Positions 36,946-47,102 of a stretch of DNA of 64,000 nt are shown here, piece by piece; the stretch's first letter is position 1; each line of letters starts with the position of its first letter. Made by a program: the position numbers and the translations under genes. This DNA is from Oligella urethralis DSM 7531 (GTDB lineage Bacteria; Pseudomonadota; Gammaproteobacteria; Burkholderiales; Burkholderiaceae_B). The stretch lies in the NCBI RefSeq assembly GCF_000372065.1, contig NZ_AQVB01000001.1, positions 195,375-259,374 of the forward strand, in the 5' to 3' direction. The notes under the pieces are model-generated. The model was given only the letters and a program-made list of their open reading frames with translations, was not told the DNA's origin and searched no databases.

Positions 36946-38655
36946 CTAGTCATTATCCGCACCGCGATAGCGTTTGTACGGTAAAACGTTCCAGCAACGC
37001 TCATTTAGCGTCTCGGTGTTAAGGGCCGAAGGGGCATCAGTGAGCAACTTCTTAGCTACCTCAAGCTCCTTTTCTACCTCTTTGCGATCCTGATACATAA
37101 ACTCATCAGATGAGCTATCCGGTGCTGCTGATAACTTCTCCTCTAAGTCGGAGATGGTACGCTCCTGCATACGCGCCATGTCACGACGAGCATCACCGCG
37201 CCATGCTGGCTGTAAGGTGCGGTTATGGTCAAGTAGTGCCGTGTACTCAGCGTAAACATCCTTATAGATATCGGTTGCGTGATAACGTGCATCGAAAGTT
37301 GCTTGCTCCAAGTCGAGTAGGGTCAAGTCATCAATCTCCAGTGGTACCGGACGCTTCGAGCCACCCAGGCGAGTGTAGTGCGTATAGTACGGGTACATAC
37401 TCTTAATCACCTTGCCGACAGGTAGTACGCCTTTACCCTCGGCATCGACGCCCTTAGGCTGTACCCCTTGCATCGCCGCAAGTGCGGATTCGGGACGGAT
37501 AACCTCTTTAGGTGGTACAAAACCGTAGCGCAGCATTTCGCGGATACCAGTACCCGAAATATTTAAGCGGAAGCGCTCATCGTGCGGGCAAGTGTGCGGC
37601 GTCGCATGGCTGGCACAACGCGTACAATAGAACACCTCATGGAAGAAGCGTACGTCGATACCCATCTCCTCTGGCGTGTACTCTTCAAAGATGCTGTGTG
37701 CAGCGTATTTATCATAGTAACTACCTGTACCTGCATGATCTCGACCGATCAGTGCATGGGTACAACCGTAGTTTTTCATCAATAAGACGTGTAACACCGC
37801 TTCGCGAGGACCTGCGAAAATATAGGTAACACGTAGTGGCCCGAGGATTGCGCGATCCTGAGGGTAGTAGGTGTCCAGCACGTTACGGTAAGCGAGCATA
37901 CGGTACTCGTGACGTACATACTCACGCTTAGCCATTTCAACGAGTGGTTGGAGGAAAATACCATCCACCTCCTCGAGGGCATTACGGTGAATATACTCGT
38001 GACCGCGGTGTAGTGGGTTAGCACCGGTAATAAAGCCGGCGACGCTGCGGAAACCACGCTCCTCGTAGAAGAGCTTCCATGTGTCTCTCGGCTCAAGCCG
38101 TAGCTTCTCAAACGGACCCCAGTCGGCACGACGTAATAGATGTAAGGTACCACCAAGGGACTTTGTGCCCATACGACGGTTAATCGAGTCTACCCCTGGG
38201 TGATTACGATCAGTGGTGCCAAATAGGCTCTGCGCACGGTGCTCTTTATCGTAATCAAAAATATCCTCAATTTCTAAAATCGCTACGGGTTCATTGGAGG
38301 AGTCGATTAAAGCGACCTCACCACCTACCTTTAAGCCGGCGATCACCTCGGCGTTACGATCGCCGATGGGAGCAAAGCTAATAGGTACAGGCCAAATGGT
38401 GCCGTCTTTGAGGCGACCTTTTTCAAGTACAGAAAGATAATCCTCCTTGTTCATGAAGCCCTTGATCGGTGATAAGACACCGGTACAAATCATCTCAATC
38501 GTAATGACGGCTTCTAAGTCTACCCGAATGCTTGGCAAGGAACGAGCACGCTCCATCTCGGCTTCGCGCTTATGCTCAGGGACCATCTGATTAATTAATA
38601 CGCCACCATGAGGCTTTTGTGGGTACTTGTCAAAGTTTAAGTCTGAATTGGCCAT
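36946..38655 (-). CDS. Divergent ATP-sulfurylase-like nucleotidyltransferase
   Basis: 569 residues. Clear Sat family: PUA-like N-terminal domain with LSPIKGFM, catalytic-domain motifs NPLHRGHE (~213-220), IFAGPREAVLH, KNYGCTHALIGRDHAG (~295-309), a four-Cys/His zinc site CTRCASHATPHTCPH (~344-358) and ISGTGIREML. But the QxRN sulfate-binding motif expected just before PLHR is replaced: residues 208-214 read FITGANP instead of FQTRNP. The following VGxxKxxD segment is also altered (LVEMAKREY). About 150 extra residues at the C-terminus (~420-569) form charged helices. No cysN, cysD, cysC or aprAB is near. It may act on another oxyanion or be a pseudoenzyme. A GGAGA site precedes the ATG. Confidence 0.85.
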   Translation of the reverse strand: MANSDLNFDKYPQKPHGGVLINQMVPEHKREAEMERARSLPSIRVDLEAVITIEMICTGVLSPIKGFMNKEDYLSVLEKGRLKDGTIWPVPISFAPIGDRNAEVIAGLKVGGEVALIDSSNEPVAILEIEDIFDYDKEHRAQSLFGTTDRNHPGVDSINRRMGTKSLGGTLHLLRRADWGPFEKLRLEPRDTWKLFYEERGFRSVAGFITGANPLHRGHEYIHRNALEEVDGIFLQPLVEMAKREYVRHEYRMLAYRNVLDTYYPQDRAILGPLRVTYIFAGPREAVLHVLLMKNYGCTHALIGRDHAGTGSYYDKYAAHSIFEEYTPEEMGIDVRFFHEVFYCTRCASHATPHTCPHDERFRLNISGTGIREMLRYGFVPPKEVIRPESALAAMQGVQPKGVDAEGKGVLPVGKVIKSMYPYYTHYTRLGGSKRPVPLEIDDLTLLDLEQATFDARYHATDIYKDVYAEYTALLDHNRTLQPAWRGDARRDMARMQERTISDLEEKLSAAPDSSSDEFMYQDRKEVEKELEVAKKLLTDAPSALNTETLNERCWNVLPYKRYRGADND

Positions 38656-38895
38656 AATGTCTCCATGATTTTAGTTGAATCAATAAAAGGTTGATTTTGC
38701 TTTTATTTGTTGTTCTTCATTTAATCCGTTTATTATTCAATGAACTTCAAAATAAAGAACCTAGCGATTACACTGATTTTAAGCATTTAGCAATCAGTCT
38801 TATTGGTATCTTATTTATTATTACTCTTACAATATACATCTAAAAAGAGCAAGAAATGATGTGGCGCTACTAAAGTAGGAGGGTGAGGGGAGCAG
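38656..38895. other. Divergent promoter region
   Basis: AT-rich 240 bases between the Sat-like gene and the crbS-like gene. A hairpin/dyad ACTGATT (38772-38778) / AATCAGT (38792-38798) may be an operator. No reading frame supported. Confidence 0.35.
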
Positions 38896-41800
38896 ATGTC
38901 ACCAACATACGTTATATTGGCCTCATTTATTTATTTGGCCACCTTATTCGGCATTGCCTGGATTGGCGATCGCTATCCATTATATGAAAAGCGTCTTTGG
39001 TTAAGACCGGCTGTTTATGGTTTATCCTTAGCGGTTTATTGTTCGTCATGGACCTTCTACGGTGCGGTGGGAAGTGCGGTGCGCTTCGGTTGGGGCTATT
39101 TACCGATTTATTTAGGTCCGCTATTGTTATTTGTGTTTTTTGGGCTGTTTTTAGAGCGTATGGCCTTGGTGGCACAAAGTCAACGCATTGTTTCTATCTC
39201 CGACTTTATGGCCAGTCGCTATGAACGCTCTCAGCGCCTGGCGGGTTTAGTGACCATTGTTGCGCTGATTGCCGTGGTGCCTTATCTGGCTTTACAGTTT
39301 AAGGCGGTGACCATGAGTATTGGGGTGTTTATTGGGCAGGAGATTTCGACGAGCTTTTTTGGGGATCCGGCGCTTTATGTGGCTGCGCTCATGGCGCTTT
39401 TCGTGATTGTGTTTGGTACTCGTCAAGCGGATGCAACGGAGCATCGCCCCGGTTTGATGCTAGCGATTGCCTTTGAGTCATTGATCAAGCTCGTGGCCTT
39501 AATTGCCGTGGGGATTTTTGCCTTTTTGTGGGTTCATGCGGAGGATCTAAATGCCGTTGGTGCCCTTGAAACCTTGACGCAACATACCAGCTCCATGAGT
39601 TTTGTCGGGCAGACCTTATTAGCCTTTGCAGCGGTGGTTTGTTTGCCACGCCAGTTCCATGTGACCATTGTGGAATGCGGCGATGTGCGGGATATTAAGT
39701 ACGCACGTTGGATGTTTTCACTGTATCTGATATTGATTGCGCTGATGGTGATACCGATTGCCATCGTGTCTCTCAATGTGTTCGAACAAACGGGTGCGGA
39801 GGCGGTTGATAGTTATGTGTTGGTGTTGCCACTGCATAAGGAGCAAACCATACTCGCTTTATTAGCCTATATTGGCGGTTTTTCGGCAGCTACCGGCATG
39901 ATGATTGTGACCAGTGTGGCCTTGGCGACGATGGTCAGTAATGATTTGATCATGCCTTTCTTATTGCGACGTGGTTGGGCTGATGGCGGTCATGGTGATT
40001 ATTCCAAATCGTTATTATGGATGCGGCGCGGTTCGGTTTTTGTCTTAGTAATGGCAGCCTATGGCTATTATGTCGGCACGGGTTCGGAAATCGCATTATC
40101 AGCCTATGGCCTAATGGCTTTTGCAGCGGTGGTGCAATTTGCGCCAGGTCTGATTGGTGGCTTAAGCTGGCTGGGGGCGAGTCGCCGTGGGGTTGAAGCA
40201 GGCTTGGTGGCAGGCTCCTTGCTGTGGGCTTATACCCTATTGTTACCGTCGCTAGCCGAGTCTGAGTGGTTCTCCTATGAGTGGGTAGAGCAAGGACCTT
40301 TCGGCATTCACTGGTTAAGGCCACATCAGCTTTTCGGTATCAGTGGCATGGATCCCTTAACCCATGGCACCTTTTGGTCATTATTATTTAATATCGCTTT
40401 TTTCCTACTCTTTTCTTTAATTAAAGGACCTAGCTTAGGTGAAAGACTACGTGCTCGTCCGTTTCTGGACCCTTTCGCTAAGTATCGTCGGCTAGAGTCG
40501 ATGAATGTGCCGAGTAACCTTTTGGTGCAGGACTTGTTGGTGATTAGTGGTCGTATTGTGGGTGAGGCTAAGGCCGGTTGGGCTTTTGAAATGCAGGCGC
40601 GAGAAAGAGGGTTAGAGCTGAGCAAGGATCTACGGGCCGATGCCGAGTGGATTCAATTTGCTGAGCTGATGTTAGCTGCTGTCGTCGGTGCTGCTTCCGC
40701 ACGCTTAGTGTTAAATAGTGCCTTACGTGGTTCCGGGGTGGAGGTGGATGCCATTGTTTCCGTGCTGGATGAAGCACGCCAGGAAATGAGCTTTAATCGC
40801 GATGTGTTGTTGTCAACTCTGGAGAATTTGGAGCAGGGTATCAGTGTGGTGGATGCGAATATGTGCTTAGTAGCGTGGAATCAGCGCTATGAGGAGTTCT
40901 TGGATATTCCACAACATTTGTTGAGAGTTGGGCAGCCGGTATCCGAAATTATGGAGTTTAATGCCAAGCGTGGACGTTTGCGCATGCTTGACGGGGAAAA
41001 TTTAACCGAATTGATTGAGCGACGGCTGGGCTATATGCTTGAGGGAAGCTCTTATTCGGCGCAGCGCTTGATTGGTGAGGGGCAGGTGATTGAGCTACGC
41101 GGTCGACCCTTGCCCGGTGGTGGTTATGTTACCAGTTATACCGATGTGACAGAGTTTAAACGGGTCGAACAGGAATTAACAGAGATGAATGTCACGTTGG
41201 AGCAACGGGTTGCTGAGCGGACGGAGGAAGCGGAGCGGGCACAACAATCACGTAGCTATTTCCTAACCGCAGTGAGTCATGATGTGTTACAGCCGATTAA
41301 TGCGGCTAGGCTTTTTGCATCCGCCTTACATGACGGCACGGATAGTATCGAGCAGATGCGACATTTGGCGGAACGGGTGGATACCTCGCTACGGGCGGCA
41401 GAGGAGCTGTTGGAGGGCTTATTAGATCTATCCAAGCTAGACAGCGGCGGTTTGCAGCCTGAGATACAGGTGTTTAATGCTAAGGCTTTACTAGATGATT
41501 TATACCAGCAGTATGCTCCCTCAGCTAAGCGTAGAAACCTACGTTTTCAAGTGTTTATGCGACCAGTTTATGTGCGTAGCGATATGCGTTTATTACGGCG
41601 TATTTTGCAAAACCTGTTGGCAAATGCCTTTCGTTATACCCGAGAGGGGCGCATTATTTTGGGCGGACGAGTGCGTGGCGATGAAGTCGAGTTTCAGGTG
41701 TGGGATAGCGGCCAAGGCATTCCAAGCAATCATTTAGCGCATATATTTGATGAGTTTCAGCGCTATGAGCAGAGTTTTGATTGGGGCGAACGGGGTTTAG

Positions 41801-42369
41801 GTTTGGGCTTATCGATTTGTCAGCGTATTTCTGTGCTGTTGGGGCATCAGCTGGCGGTACGGTCGGAAGTGAGTAAAGGCAGTATGTTTAGTGTGCGAGT
41901 ACCCATGGCCACGGCCGCAGAAGCGATTAAGCCAAATAGGATTGAAACGGTGCCAGACGATCTGCCCTTAGCCGGTTTACGTGTACTCTGCTTAGATAAT
42001 GATGTGGAAATTATCAGTGGCATGACGATATTGCTAGGACAATGGGGGGTTGAGGTGATTGCTGCCACCACCATTGATGAGGCGCTCAACAAAATGGAGC
42101 AAAAGCCGCATGTGCTGTTAGCGGATTATCATTTGCATGATCGCTTAGACGGTTTAGATAGTTTGGATGCGTTGCGTGAAAATGCACGCTATTTACATGG
42201 CGCCTTATTGACGGCAGATGGCAGTGATGAGCTGCGCCAAAAAGCTCGCCAGCGAGGTTATTTGGTACTGACAAAGCCCTTAAAGCCGGCTCGCCTGAGG
42301 GTCTTTTTAACCGCCCAGTATGAGAGCATTAAGCCAAAATTTGACAGTGGGAATCCAAAATCCTCCTAA
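38896..42369 (+). CDS. crbS: Transporter-fused hybrid sensor histidine kinase, CrbS-like
   Basis: 1157 residues. The N-terminal ~500 residues form a sodium:solute-symporter-like membrane domain with about 13 TM helices. A cytoplasmic linker, a PAS domain (~645-760) and a short coiled coil follow. HisKA has the phosphoacceptor in SHDVLQPINAARLF (His ~795), HATPase has NLLANAFRYT and GLGLGLSICQR, and the C-terminal receiver has Asp ~1077 in LLADYHLHD. The architecture matches CrbS/MxtR, which controls acetate use with the LuxR-type regulator CrbR. CbrA is the alternative, but it pairs with an NtrC-type regulator. A very strong ribosome-binding site precedes the ATG. Confidence 0.85.
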   Translation: MSPTYVILASFIYLATLFGIAWIGDRYPLYEKRLWLRPAVYGLSLAVYCSSWTFYGAVGSAVRFGWGYLPIYLGPLLLFVFFGLFLERMALVAQSQRIVSISDFMASRYERSQRLAGLVTIVALIAVVPYLALQFKAVTMSIGVFIGQEISTSFFGDPALYVAALMALFVIVFGTRQADATEHRPGLMLAIAFESLIKLVALIAVGIFAFLWVHAEDLNAVGALETLTQHTSSMSFVGQTLLAFAAVVCLPRQFHVTIVECGDVRDIKYARWMFSLYLILIALMVIPIAIVSLNVFEQTGAEAVDSYVLVLPLHKEQTILALLAYIGGFSAATGMMIVTSVALATMVSNDLIMPFLLRRGWADGGHGDYSKSLLWMRRGSVFVLVMAAYGYYVGTGSEIALSAYGLMAFAAVVQFAPGLIGGLSWLGASRRGVEAGLVAGSLLWAYTLLLPSLAESEWFSYEWVEQGPFGIHWLRPHQLFGISGMDPLTHGTFWSLLFNIAFFLLFSLIKGPSLGERLRARPFLDPFAKYRRLESMNVPSNLLVQDLLVISGRIVGEAKAGWAFEMQARERGLELSKDLRADAEWIQFAELMLAAVVGAASARLVLNSALRGSGVEVDAIVSVLDEARQEMSFNRDVLLSTLENLEQGISVVDANMCLVAWNQRYEEFLDIPQHLLRVGQPVSEIMEFNAKRGRLRMLDGENLTELIERRLGYMLEGSSYSAQRLIGEGQVIELRGRPLPGGGYVTSYTDVTEFKRVEQELTEMNVTLEQRVAERTEEAERAQQSRSYFLTAVSHDVLQPINAARLFASALHDGTDSIEQMRHLAERVDTSLRAAEELLEGLLDLSKLDSGGLQPEIQVFNAKALLDDLYQQYAPSAKRRNLRFQVFMRPVYVRSDMRLLRRILQNLLANAFRYTREGRIILGGRVRGDEVEFQVWDSGQGIPSNHLAHIFDEFQRYEQSFDWGERGLGLGLSICQRISVLLGHQLAVRSEVSKGSMFSVRVPMATAAEAIKPNRIETVPDDLPLAGLRVLCLDNDVEIISGMTILLGQWGVEVIAATTIDEALNKMEQKPHVLLADYHLHDRLDGLDSLDALRENARYLHGALLTADGSDELRQKARQRGYLVLTKPLKPARLRVFLTAQYESIKPKFDSGNPKSS

Positions 42370-42390
42370 TTCAATCTCAGGGGGCGAGTG

Positions 42391-43068
42391 CTAGGGTTGC
42401 TCGCCCAGAAACTCCCGCAAGTCAGCCTCTGTTTTACTTTGTAAATCGAGTTCATAGGCGAGCAATACCGCTTGGGTGCGATTGCTCACACCAAGTTTGC
42501 GTAAAATGGCCGTCATATGGGTTTTGATAGTGGTTTCAGAAACACCTAAATCATAGGCGATTTGCTTGTTGAGGCGACCACGAGTCACCATCTGCAAGAC
42601 GCGGAATTGCTGCGGTGTCAGCTCACTTACGCGCTGTGCCGCCTCCTTTTCTTTGAGCGTGACGGCGGGTGCTTGTGGTACATTAGAAGGCAGCCAGACC
42701 TCACCCGTGAGTATATGATCGATGGCTTGGCAGAGCGTTTCGATATCGGCTGATTTCGGGATATAGCCCATGGCACCGTGATCGATGGCGCGACGCATCA
42801 GCATCGGATCTTCGTGAGCGGAGATAATAGCAATAGGTAATTGAGGGTGTTGTGCCCGTAAAAAAACTAATGAGCTATAGCCCTCTGCGCCTGGCATGTT
42901 TAAGTCTAATAGCAGTAAGTCCGCATCGGCATGATCATCAACCAAGGCAAATACCGAATCGGCATTTTCCGCTTCGTAAATCTTGGCACCAGGGTAATGC
43001 TTGGAAATCAAGCCCCGCAAGGCTTCACGGAATAAAGGATGGTCATCCGCTATCAGTAGTTCATTCAT
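42391..43068 (-). CDS. crbR: NarL/LuxR-family response regulator, CrbR-like
   Basis: About 225 residues. Receiver with acidic pocket ADDHP and phospho-Asp in LLLLDLNMPG (~55), and a C-terminal GerE-type HTH (LTPQQFRVLQMVTRGRLNKQ, VSETTIKTHMTAIL). It is convergent with the hybrid kinase gene and next to actP, as expected for CrbR/ErdR, which activates acetyl-CoA synthetase and actP genes. ATG 43068 with GGAG upstream is better than the TTG at 43080. Confidence 0.87.
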   Translation of the reverse strand: MNELLIADDHPLFREALRGLISKHYPGAKIYEAENADSVFALVDDHADADLLLLDLNMPGAEGYSSLVFLRAQHPQLPIAIISAHEDPMLMRRAIDHGAMGYIPKSADIETLCQAIDHILTGEVWLPSNVPQAPAVTLKEKEAAQRVSELTPQQFRVLQMVTRGRLNKQIAYDLGVSETTIKTHMTAILRKLGVSNRTQAVLLAYELDLQSKTEADLREFLGEQP

Positions 43069-43085
43069 CAACCGCTCCAAAACGC

Positions 43086-43119
43086 AATAAAGGGAGTCTA
43101 TTCACAGACTCCCTTTATT
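43086..43119 (-). terminator. Strong terminator after actP
   Basis: Perfect 14-base stem (43086-43099 with 43106-43119) around a six-base loop, core AAAGGGAGTCT/AGACTCCCTTT. It lies between the actP stop and the crbR start, so crbR is transcribed separately. Confidence 0.85.
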
Positions 43120-43165
43120 ATATGCACATTTCTGTAATCAAATGTGCGCTTTGATGCCGTTAAAC

Positions 43166-44827
43166 TTAGTGCACTTCAGCTTTGCTGATACCGAGACCAG
43201 TTTGTGAACGTACGTTAAGTGCATCGAAGGCTGCCTTCTCTTTGGCCGCATCTGCGCTCTTATCCGTGATAGAGAAGAACCAGATGGAGATAAAGGCTAA
43301 TGGGATGGAAAGAATACCGGGGTTAGGGAATGGGGTGATAGGCTCAGCAAAGCCAAACACATCAACCCACACGGTTTTACTTAATACAACCCAAACGGTG
43401 GCGGTAATTAAGCCGATGAAACCACCGAGGGTGGCACCACGGGTGGTACAACCACGCCAAGAGATGGACAATACCAACACTGGGAAGTTAGAGCTTGCAG
43501 CAATAGCGAAAGCTAAACCTACCATGAAGGCAACGTTTTGGTTCTCAAAAATAATCCCTAACAGAATGGCCAACACACCTAAAGCAACCGTGGAAATACG
43601 AGAAATACGCATTTTTTGCTCTTCGGTCACATTGCCTTTGGCGATCACATTATCGTATAAGTCATGTGAAATCGCAGCCGCACCGGCAAGAGATAAACCG
43701 GCCACGACTGCAACAATGGTGGCAAAGGTCACCGCTGCTAAGAAGCCCAGTAATAACTCACCACCAACCGCACTGGCTAAGTGAACCGCCACCATATTGG
43801 TGCCACCAATAAGGTCACGAATCAAATCGAAGCTGCCATCAGGACCGCGATTAAATAACTCAGGATTTTGGCTGAGTAACCAGATCGCACCGAAGCCGAT
43901 AATAAAGGTTAGCAAGTAGAAGTAACCGATAAAGCTACTGGCCCAAATCACGGACTTACGAGCTTCTTGAGCGTTAGCCACGGTAAAGAAGCGCATTAAA
44001 ATGTGCGGTAGACCAGCCGTACCTAGCGCTAAGGCCAAGCCCAGCGATAAAGCGTTAATCGGGTTTGAAATTAAGCTCTCACCCGGTGCTAAAATATGAC
44101 GTCCATCACGGTGAATTTCTACCGCTTTTTCAAGCATCGTATCAATGTTGAAATTAAAGGCTTTTAAGACTAAGAAAGTCATTAAGCTCGCACCGAAAAG
44201 CATGAGGACCGCTTTAATGATTTGTACCCAAGTGGTTGCTGTCATGCCGCCAAAAGCAACATACACCATCATCAAGGCACCTACAATCACGACCGCTAAT
44301 TTGTAGTTAATGCCGAAAAGTAAAACGATTAGCTTGCCGGCACCTACCATCTGCGCAATCAAGTAAAGGCAGATAATTAACAGTGAAGCACTCGCAGCAA
44401 GGGTACGCATCTGGGTTTGCTTTAAGCGGAAAGCAGTCACGTCGGCGAAGTTGTAACGACCTAGGTTACGCAACCGTTCAGCAATTAAGAACATCACGGT
44501 AGGCCAACCAAACATAAAGCCAATCGCATAAACCACACCGTCAAAACCACTGACATAGACCATACCGGCAATCCCTAGGAAGGATGCGGCAGATAAGTAG
44601 TCACCGGCAATGGCTAGACCATTTTGGAAACCCGAAATGCCACCGCCTGCAGTGTAGAAGTCGGACGTGGACTGTGTTTTGCGGGCTGCCCAATAGGTAA
44701 TGCCCATGGTACCCGCAATAAACACTAAGAACATAATAATGGCCGGTTTACTCGGACCGGCTGTGGCAGCGCTTGCAATGGAACTTGAACCTGCCAAAAG
44801 TAAGAGTGTAGCGAATAATCTAGACAT
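43166..44827 (-). CDS. actP: Cation/acetate symporter ActP
   Basis: Sodium:solute symporter family importer of acetate and glycolate. 553 residues with about 13 TM helices and an N-terminal signal-like segment, as in E. coli ActP. Motifs: [40 protein letters not shown] (in parts [22 protein letters not shown]), [15 protein letters not shown] and [19 protein letters not shown]. Start and yjcH stop overlap by one base, so translation is coupled. Confidence 0.95.
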   Translation of the reverse strand: MSRLFATLLLLAGSSSIASAATAGPSKPAIIMFLVFIAGTMGITYWAARKTQSTSDFYTAGGGISGFQNGLAIAGDYLSAASFLGIAGMVYVSGFDGVVYAIGFMFGWPTVMFLIAERLRNLGRYNFADVTAFRLKQTQMRTLAASASLLIICLYLIAQMVGAGKLIVLLFGINYKLAVVIVGALMMVYVAFGGMTATTWVQIIKAVLMLFGASLMTFLVLKAFNFNIDTMLEKAVEIHRDGRHILAPGESLISNPINALSLGLALALGTAGLPHILMRFFTVANAQEARKSVIWASSFIGYFYLLTFIIGFGAIWLLSQNPELFNRGPDGSFDLIRDLIGGTNMVAVHLASAVGGELLLGFLAAVTFATIVAVVAGLSLAGAAAISHDLYDNVIAKGNVTEEQKMRISRISTVALGVLAILLGIIFENQNVAFMVGLAFAIAASSNFPVLVLSISWRGCTTRGATLGGFIGLITATVWVVLSKTVWVDVFGFAEPITPFPNPGILSIPLAFISIWFFSITDKSADAAKEKAAFDALNVRSQTGLGISKAEVH

Positions 44828-45138
44828 TATTGAACCTCCTTAAGGACTTCGGCAAGTAGCGGGTCAATGGTTTTATTACAAACAATGGTATAAACAATGA
44901 TCATAATACTGGCACTGATCAGTACTAAAGTACCTAAAGCAACACCGATACTCATGGTCATATTACCGATAGGCTGTTCCATCAAGCCTGGGGCAAAGGC
45001 AACCAAAAAGATAAAACCGGCGTATACCAATAGCATGATCAAAAAGAAGGTATTATTAATACGATTCCGTTTTTGGACCAATTCCTGATACTTAGGACTG
45101 GCTATTAGCTTGGCGACATGGTCGCTAGAAGTCGTCAT
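44827..45138 (-). CDS. yjcH: DUF485 membrane protein YjcH
   Basis: 103 residues, two TM helices (~28-48 and ~62-85), N-terminal [12 protein letters not shown] typical of DUF485. It precedes actP and overlaps it by one base, as in E. coli acs-yjcH-actP; here acs is not adjacent. Probably an accessory subunit of the acetate transporter. Confidence 0.92.
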   Translation of the reverse strand: MTTSSDHVAKLIASPKYQELVQKRNRINNTFFLIMLLVYAGFIFLVAFAPGLMEQPIGNMTMSIGVALGTLVLISASIMIIVYTIVCNKTIDPLLAEVLKEVQ

Positions 45139-45363
45139 AATTGTCTCCCGGGTAATAGTTATTGTTGTGATTTGTGTATTTAATTGATGGTTGAACTACT
45201 GCCATAGCAATAGCTGGCGCTTTATGAGCACTCAATTTAATATACGTTTAGTGATAAATTTTATATACAAGACTTTGGTATTAGGGTATTACTATATGGG
45301 CTTCAGCGTCTTTATATATCGGGCTGGCAAGCATTAACAGGGTTAATACTATAGGGGTAAAAG

Positions 45364-45798
45364 ATGAGTAATCAGAGGGTGGTTAACAAAGCGAGCTTAG
45401 ATGAGATTGTGGCTTTTTTAGAAAAAGATTTTCCACAAATGCCGGTCGATGTGTTAGCGGTGGGTGAAGGTACAGCGAGGGTGCGACATATTGTGACCGA
45501 GGCCGATCTAAGACCCGGCGGTACGGTCTCCGGCCCTTGTATGATGGGCTTGGCAGATGTCACTTTGTATATTGCTATTTTGGGTGAGATAGGGATTGTG
45601 CCCTTAGCCGTAACAACGAATTTAAATGTTTCTTTTTTAAGAAAGCCGAGTGCGGATAAGCATTTAATTGCCGAGTGTAATTTATTAAAAGTCGGTCGCA
45701 GCTTGGCCGTGGGTGAAGTTTATATTTACTCTGAGGGTGAGGAGGATAAAGCGGTGTGTCATGTGGTGGGGACCTATGCCATTCCGCTTAGCAATTAG
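45364..45798 (+). CDS. PaaI-family hotdog thioesterase
   Basis: 144 residues. The hotdog-fold signature is RPGGTVSGPCMMGLADVTLY (~52-71), followed by TTNLNVSFLRKP, typical of the PaaI/YdiI group of acyl-CoA thioesterases. Substrate not determinable. AGGGG site upstream; divergent from yjcH. Confidence 0.88.
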   Translation: MSNQRVVNKASLDEIVAFLEKDFPQMPVDVLAVGEGTARVRHIVTEADLRPGGTVSGPCMMGLADVTLYIAILGEIGIVPLAVTTNLNVSFLRKPSADKHLIAECNLLKVGRSLAVGEVYIYSEGEEDKAVCHVVGTYAIPLSN

Positions 45799-45817
45799 GG
45801 CGTGCGCAATCTGTGTG

Positions 45818-47062
45818 CTAGAGCCAAGTAGATAGCGCATGCAGCAGCAGTCCTACCAAGCCACCAACGATGGTGCCATTAATACGGATCCATTGTAGAT
45901 CCTTTGCTACCTCAAGTTCGAGGGTACGATTTAGTTTTTCCGCATCCCATTGACCTACGGTCGTACTGATAAAGCGGGCAATAAGATGGCGGTTTTTACG
46001 AAAATAGCGGTAGGCTTTTTTTTGCAGCCAAGGATCTAGCCTTTGTTGCCATGCTGAGTTTTGTTGAAGCTCGGCGACGAGCTTCTTGATTTGCCGTCTT
46101 AATTGTTGATGCAAGGCACTTGCATCATCCTCTGCCGCCACCATGGCCGAATGTTTGAGGTGGTACCAAAGCTGATAGGCCATGCGTTCTAATTTATCGT
46201 CATGCATCCATTCATCTTTAAAAAGCTGCAGTTGTTGCTGCCATTCCTTATTAGTGAGAAGCTCCTGTTTTAACGCTAACAGTTTCTGAGGAATGGTTTT
46301 ATAAGCAGGATGCTTAGGATCATTTTCTAGTTCTAGTAAGTAGCTGATTAAGGCCAGGGTGATTTCTTTAGCGATTTTGCGGTCAATGGCTTTAGGTACC
46401 AGGGTATGGCTTTTATCCTGCACCATTTGGTAGATGCTTTTGTGATTAAACACAATATAGTTTCTAATTTCTCGTGAAATGAGCTGTATCAGCGCATGAT
46501 GCCAATGCTTATCGATGAGGAAATCAATGCTGCTGGCAAGTAATTGATGCAGTGCTATCCCATCAGTCAAGGCCTTGCTTTGTTGCTTGATAAAAGCGAC
46601 CACCGCACGCTCGTCCATGGTTTGAATGCTATCTAGGATCAAGCTGGCGCTTTCAGTGAGGAGTGCATCCTGTGAGGACTTTTTGCTTAGCCAGGTGGTG
46701 ATCAATGTTGAGAATTGTAGCTTTTGAATATAAGGGCGGACATTGTCATCGCTTAAAAACTTATCCACCATAAATTCGCCTAAATTATCGCCGATTTGCT
46801 GCTTTTTCCTACGGATAATGTTGGTGTGCGGTATTTTCAGGCCTAAGGGATGGTGAAAAATAGCGGTCACGGCATACCAGTCAGCCAGTGCGCCAACCGT
46901 TGCCGCCTCAGCAAAGGCACGTAGGTAGCCCAACCAGCTCGGTGAGTCGGCTGTATGATAGATGGTAGTGATAATAAAGATCCCAGCCATCAACAGCAAG
47001 AGTGCGGTGGCGCGGGCTTTATACAGGCGTAATTGACGTTCTTTGGCGGTTTGAGTACTCAT
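45818..47062 (-). CDS. DUF445 membrane protein (YjiN-like)
   Basis: 414 residues. An N-terminal TM helix (~16-35), the DUF445 segment LRAFAEAATVGALADWYAVTAIFHHPLGLKIPHTNII (in parts AFAEAATVGALADWYAV, HPLGLKIPHTNI), a long soluble helical region and a C-terminal TM helix (~395-412). Function of the family unknown. Confidence 0.9.
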   Translation of the reverse strand: MSTQTAKERQLRLYKARATALLLLMAGIFIITTIYHTADSPSWLGYLRAFAEAATVGALADWYAVTAIFHHPLGLKIPHTNIIRRKKQQIGDNLGEFMVDKFLSDDNVRPYIQKLQFSTLITTWLSKKSSQDALLTESASLILDSIQTMDERAVVAFIKQQSKALTDGIALHQLLASSIDFLIDKHWHHALIQLISREIRNYIVFNHKSIYQMVQDKSHTLVPKAIDRKIAKEITLALISYLLELENDPKHPAYKTIPQKLLALKQELLTNKEWQQQLQLFKDEWMHDDKLERMAYQLWYHLKHSAMVAAEDDASALHQQLRRQIKKLVAELQQNSAWQQRLDPWLQKKAYRYFRKNRHLIARFISTTVGQWDAEKLNRTLELEVAKDLQWIRINGTIVGGLVGLLLHALSTWL

Positions 47063-47102
47063 AAAGACTGGTGTGGCTAAGTAAGTCGCCCGCCATGCTA
47101 AG

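Noticed and set aside
43182-43784. 200-codon open frame antisense to actP
   Set aside because: It is fully inside the well-supported actP gene and reflects codon bias on the opposite strand.
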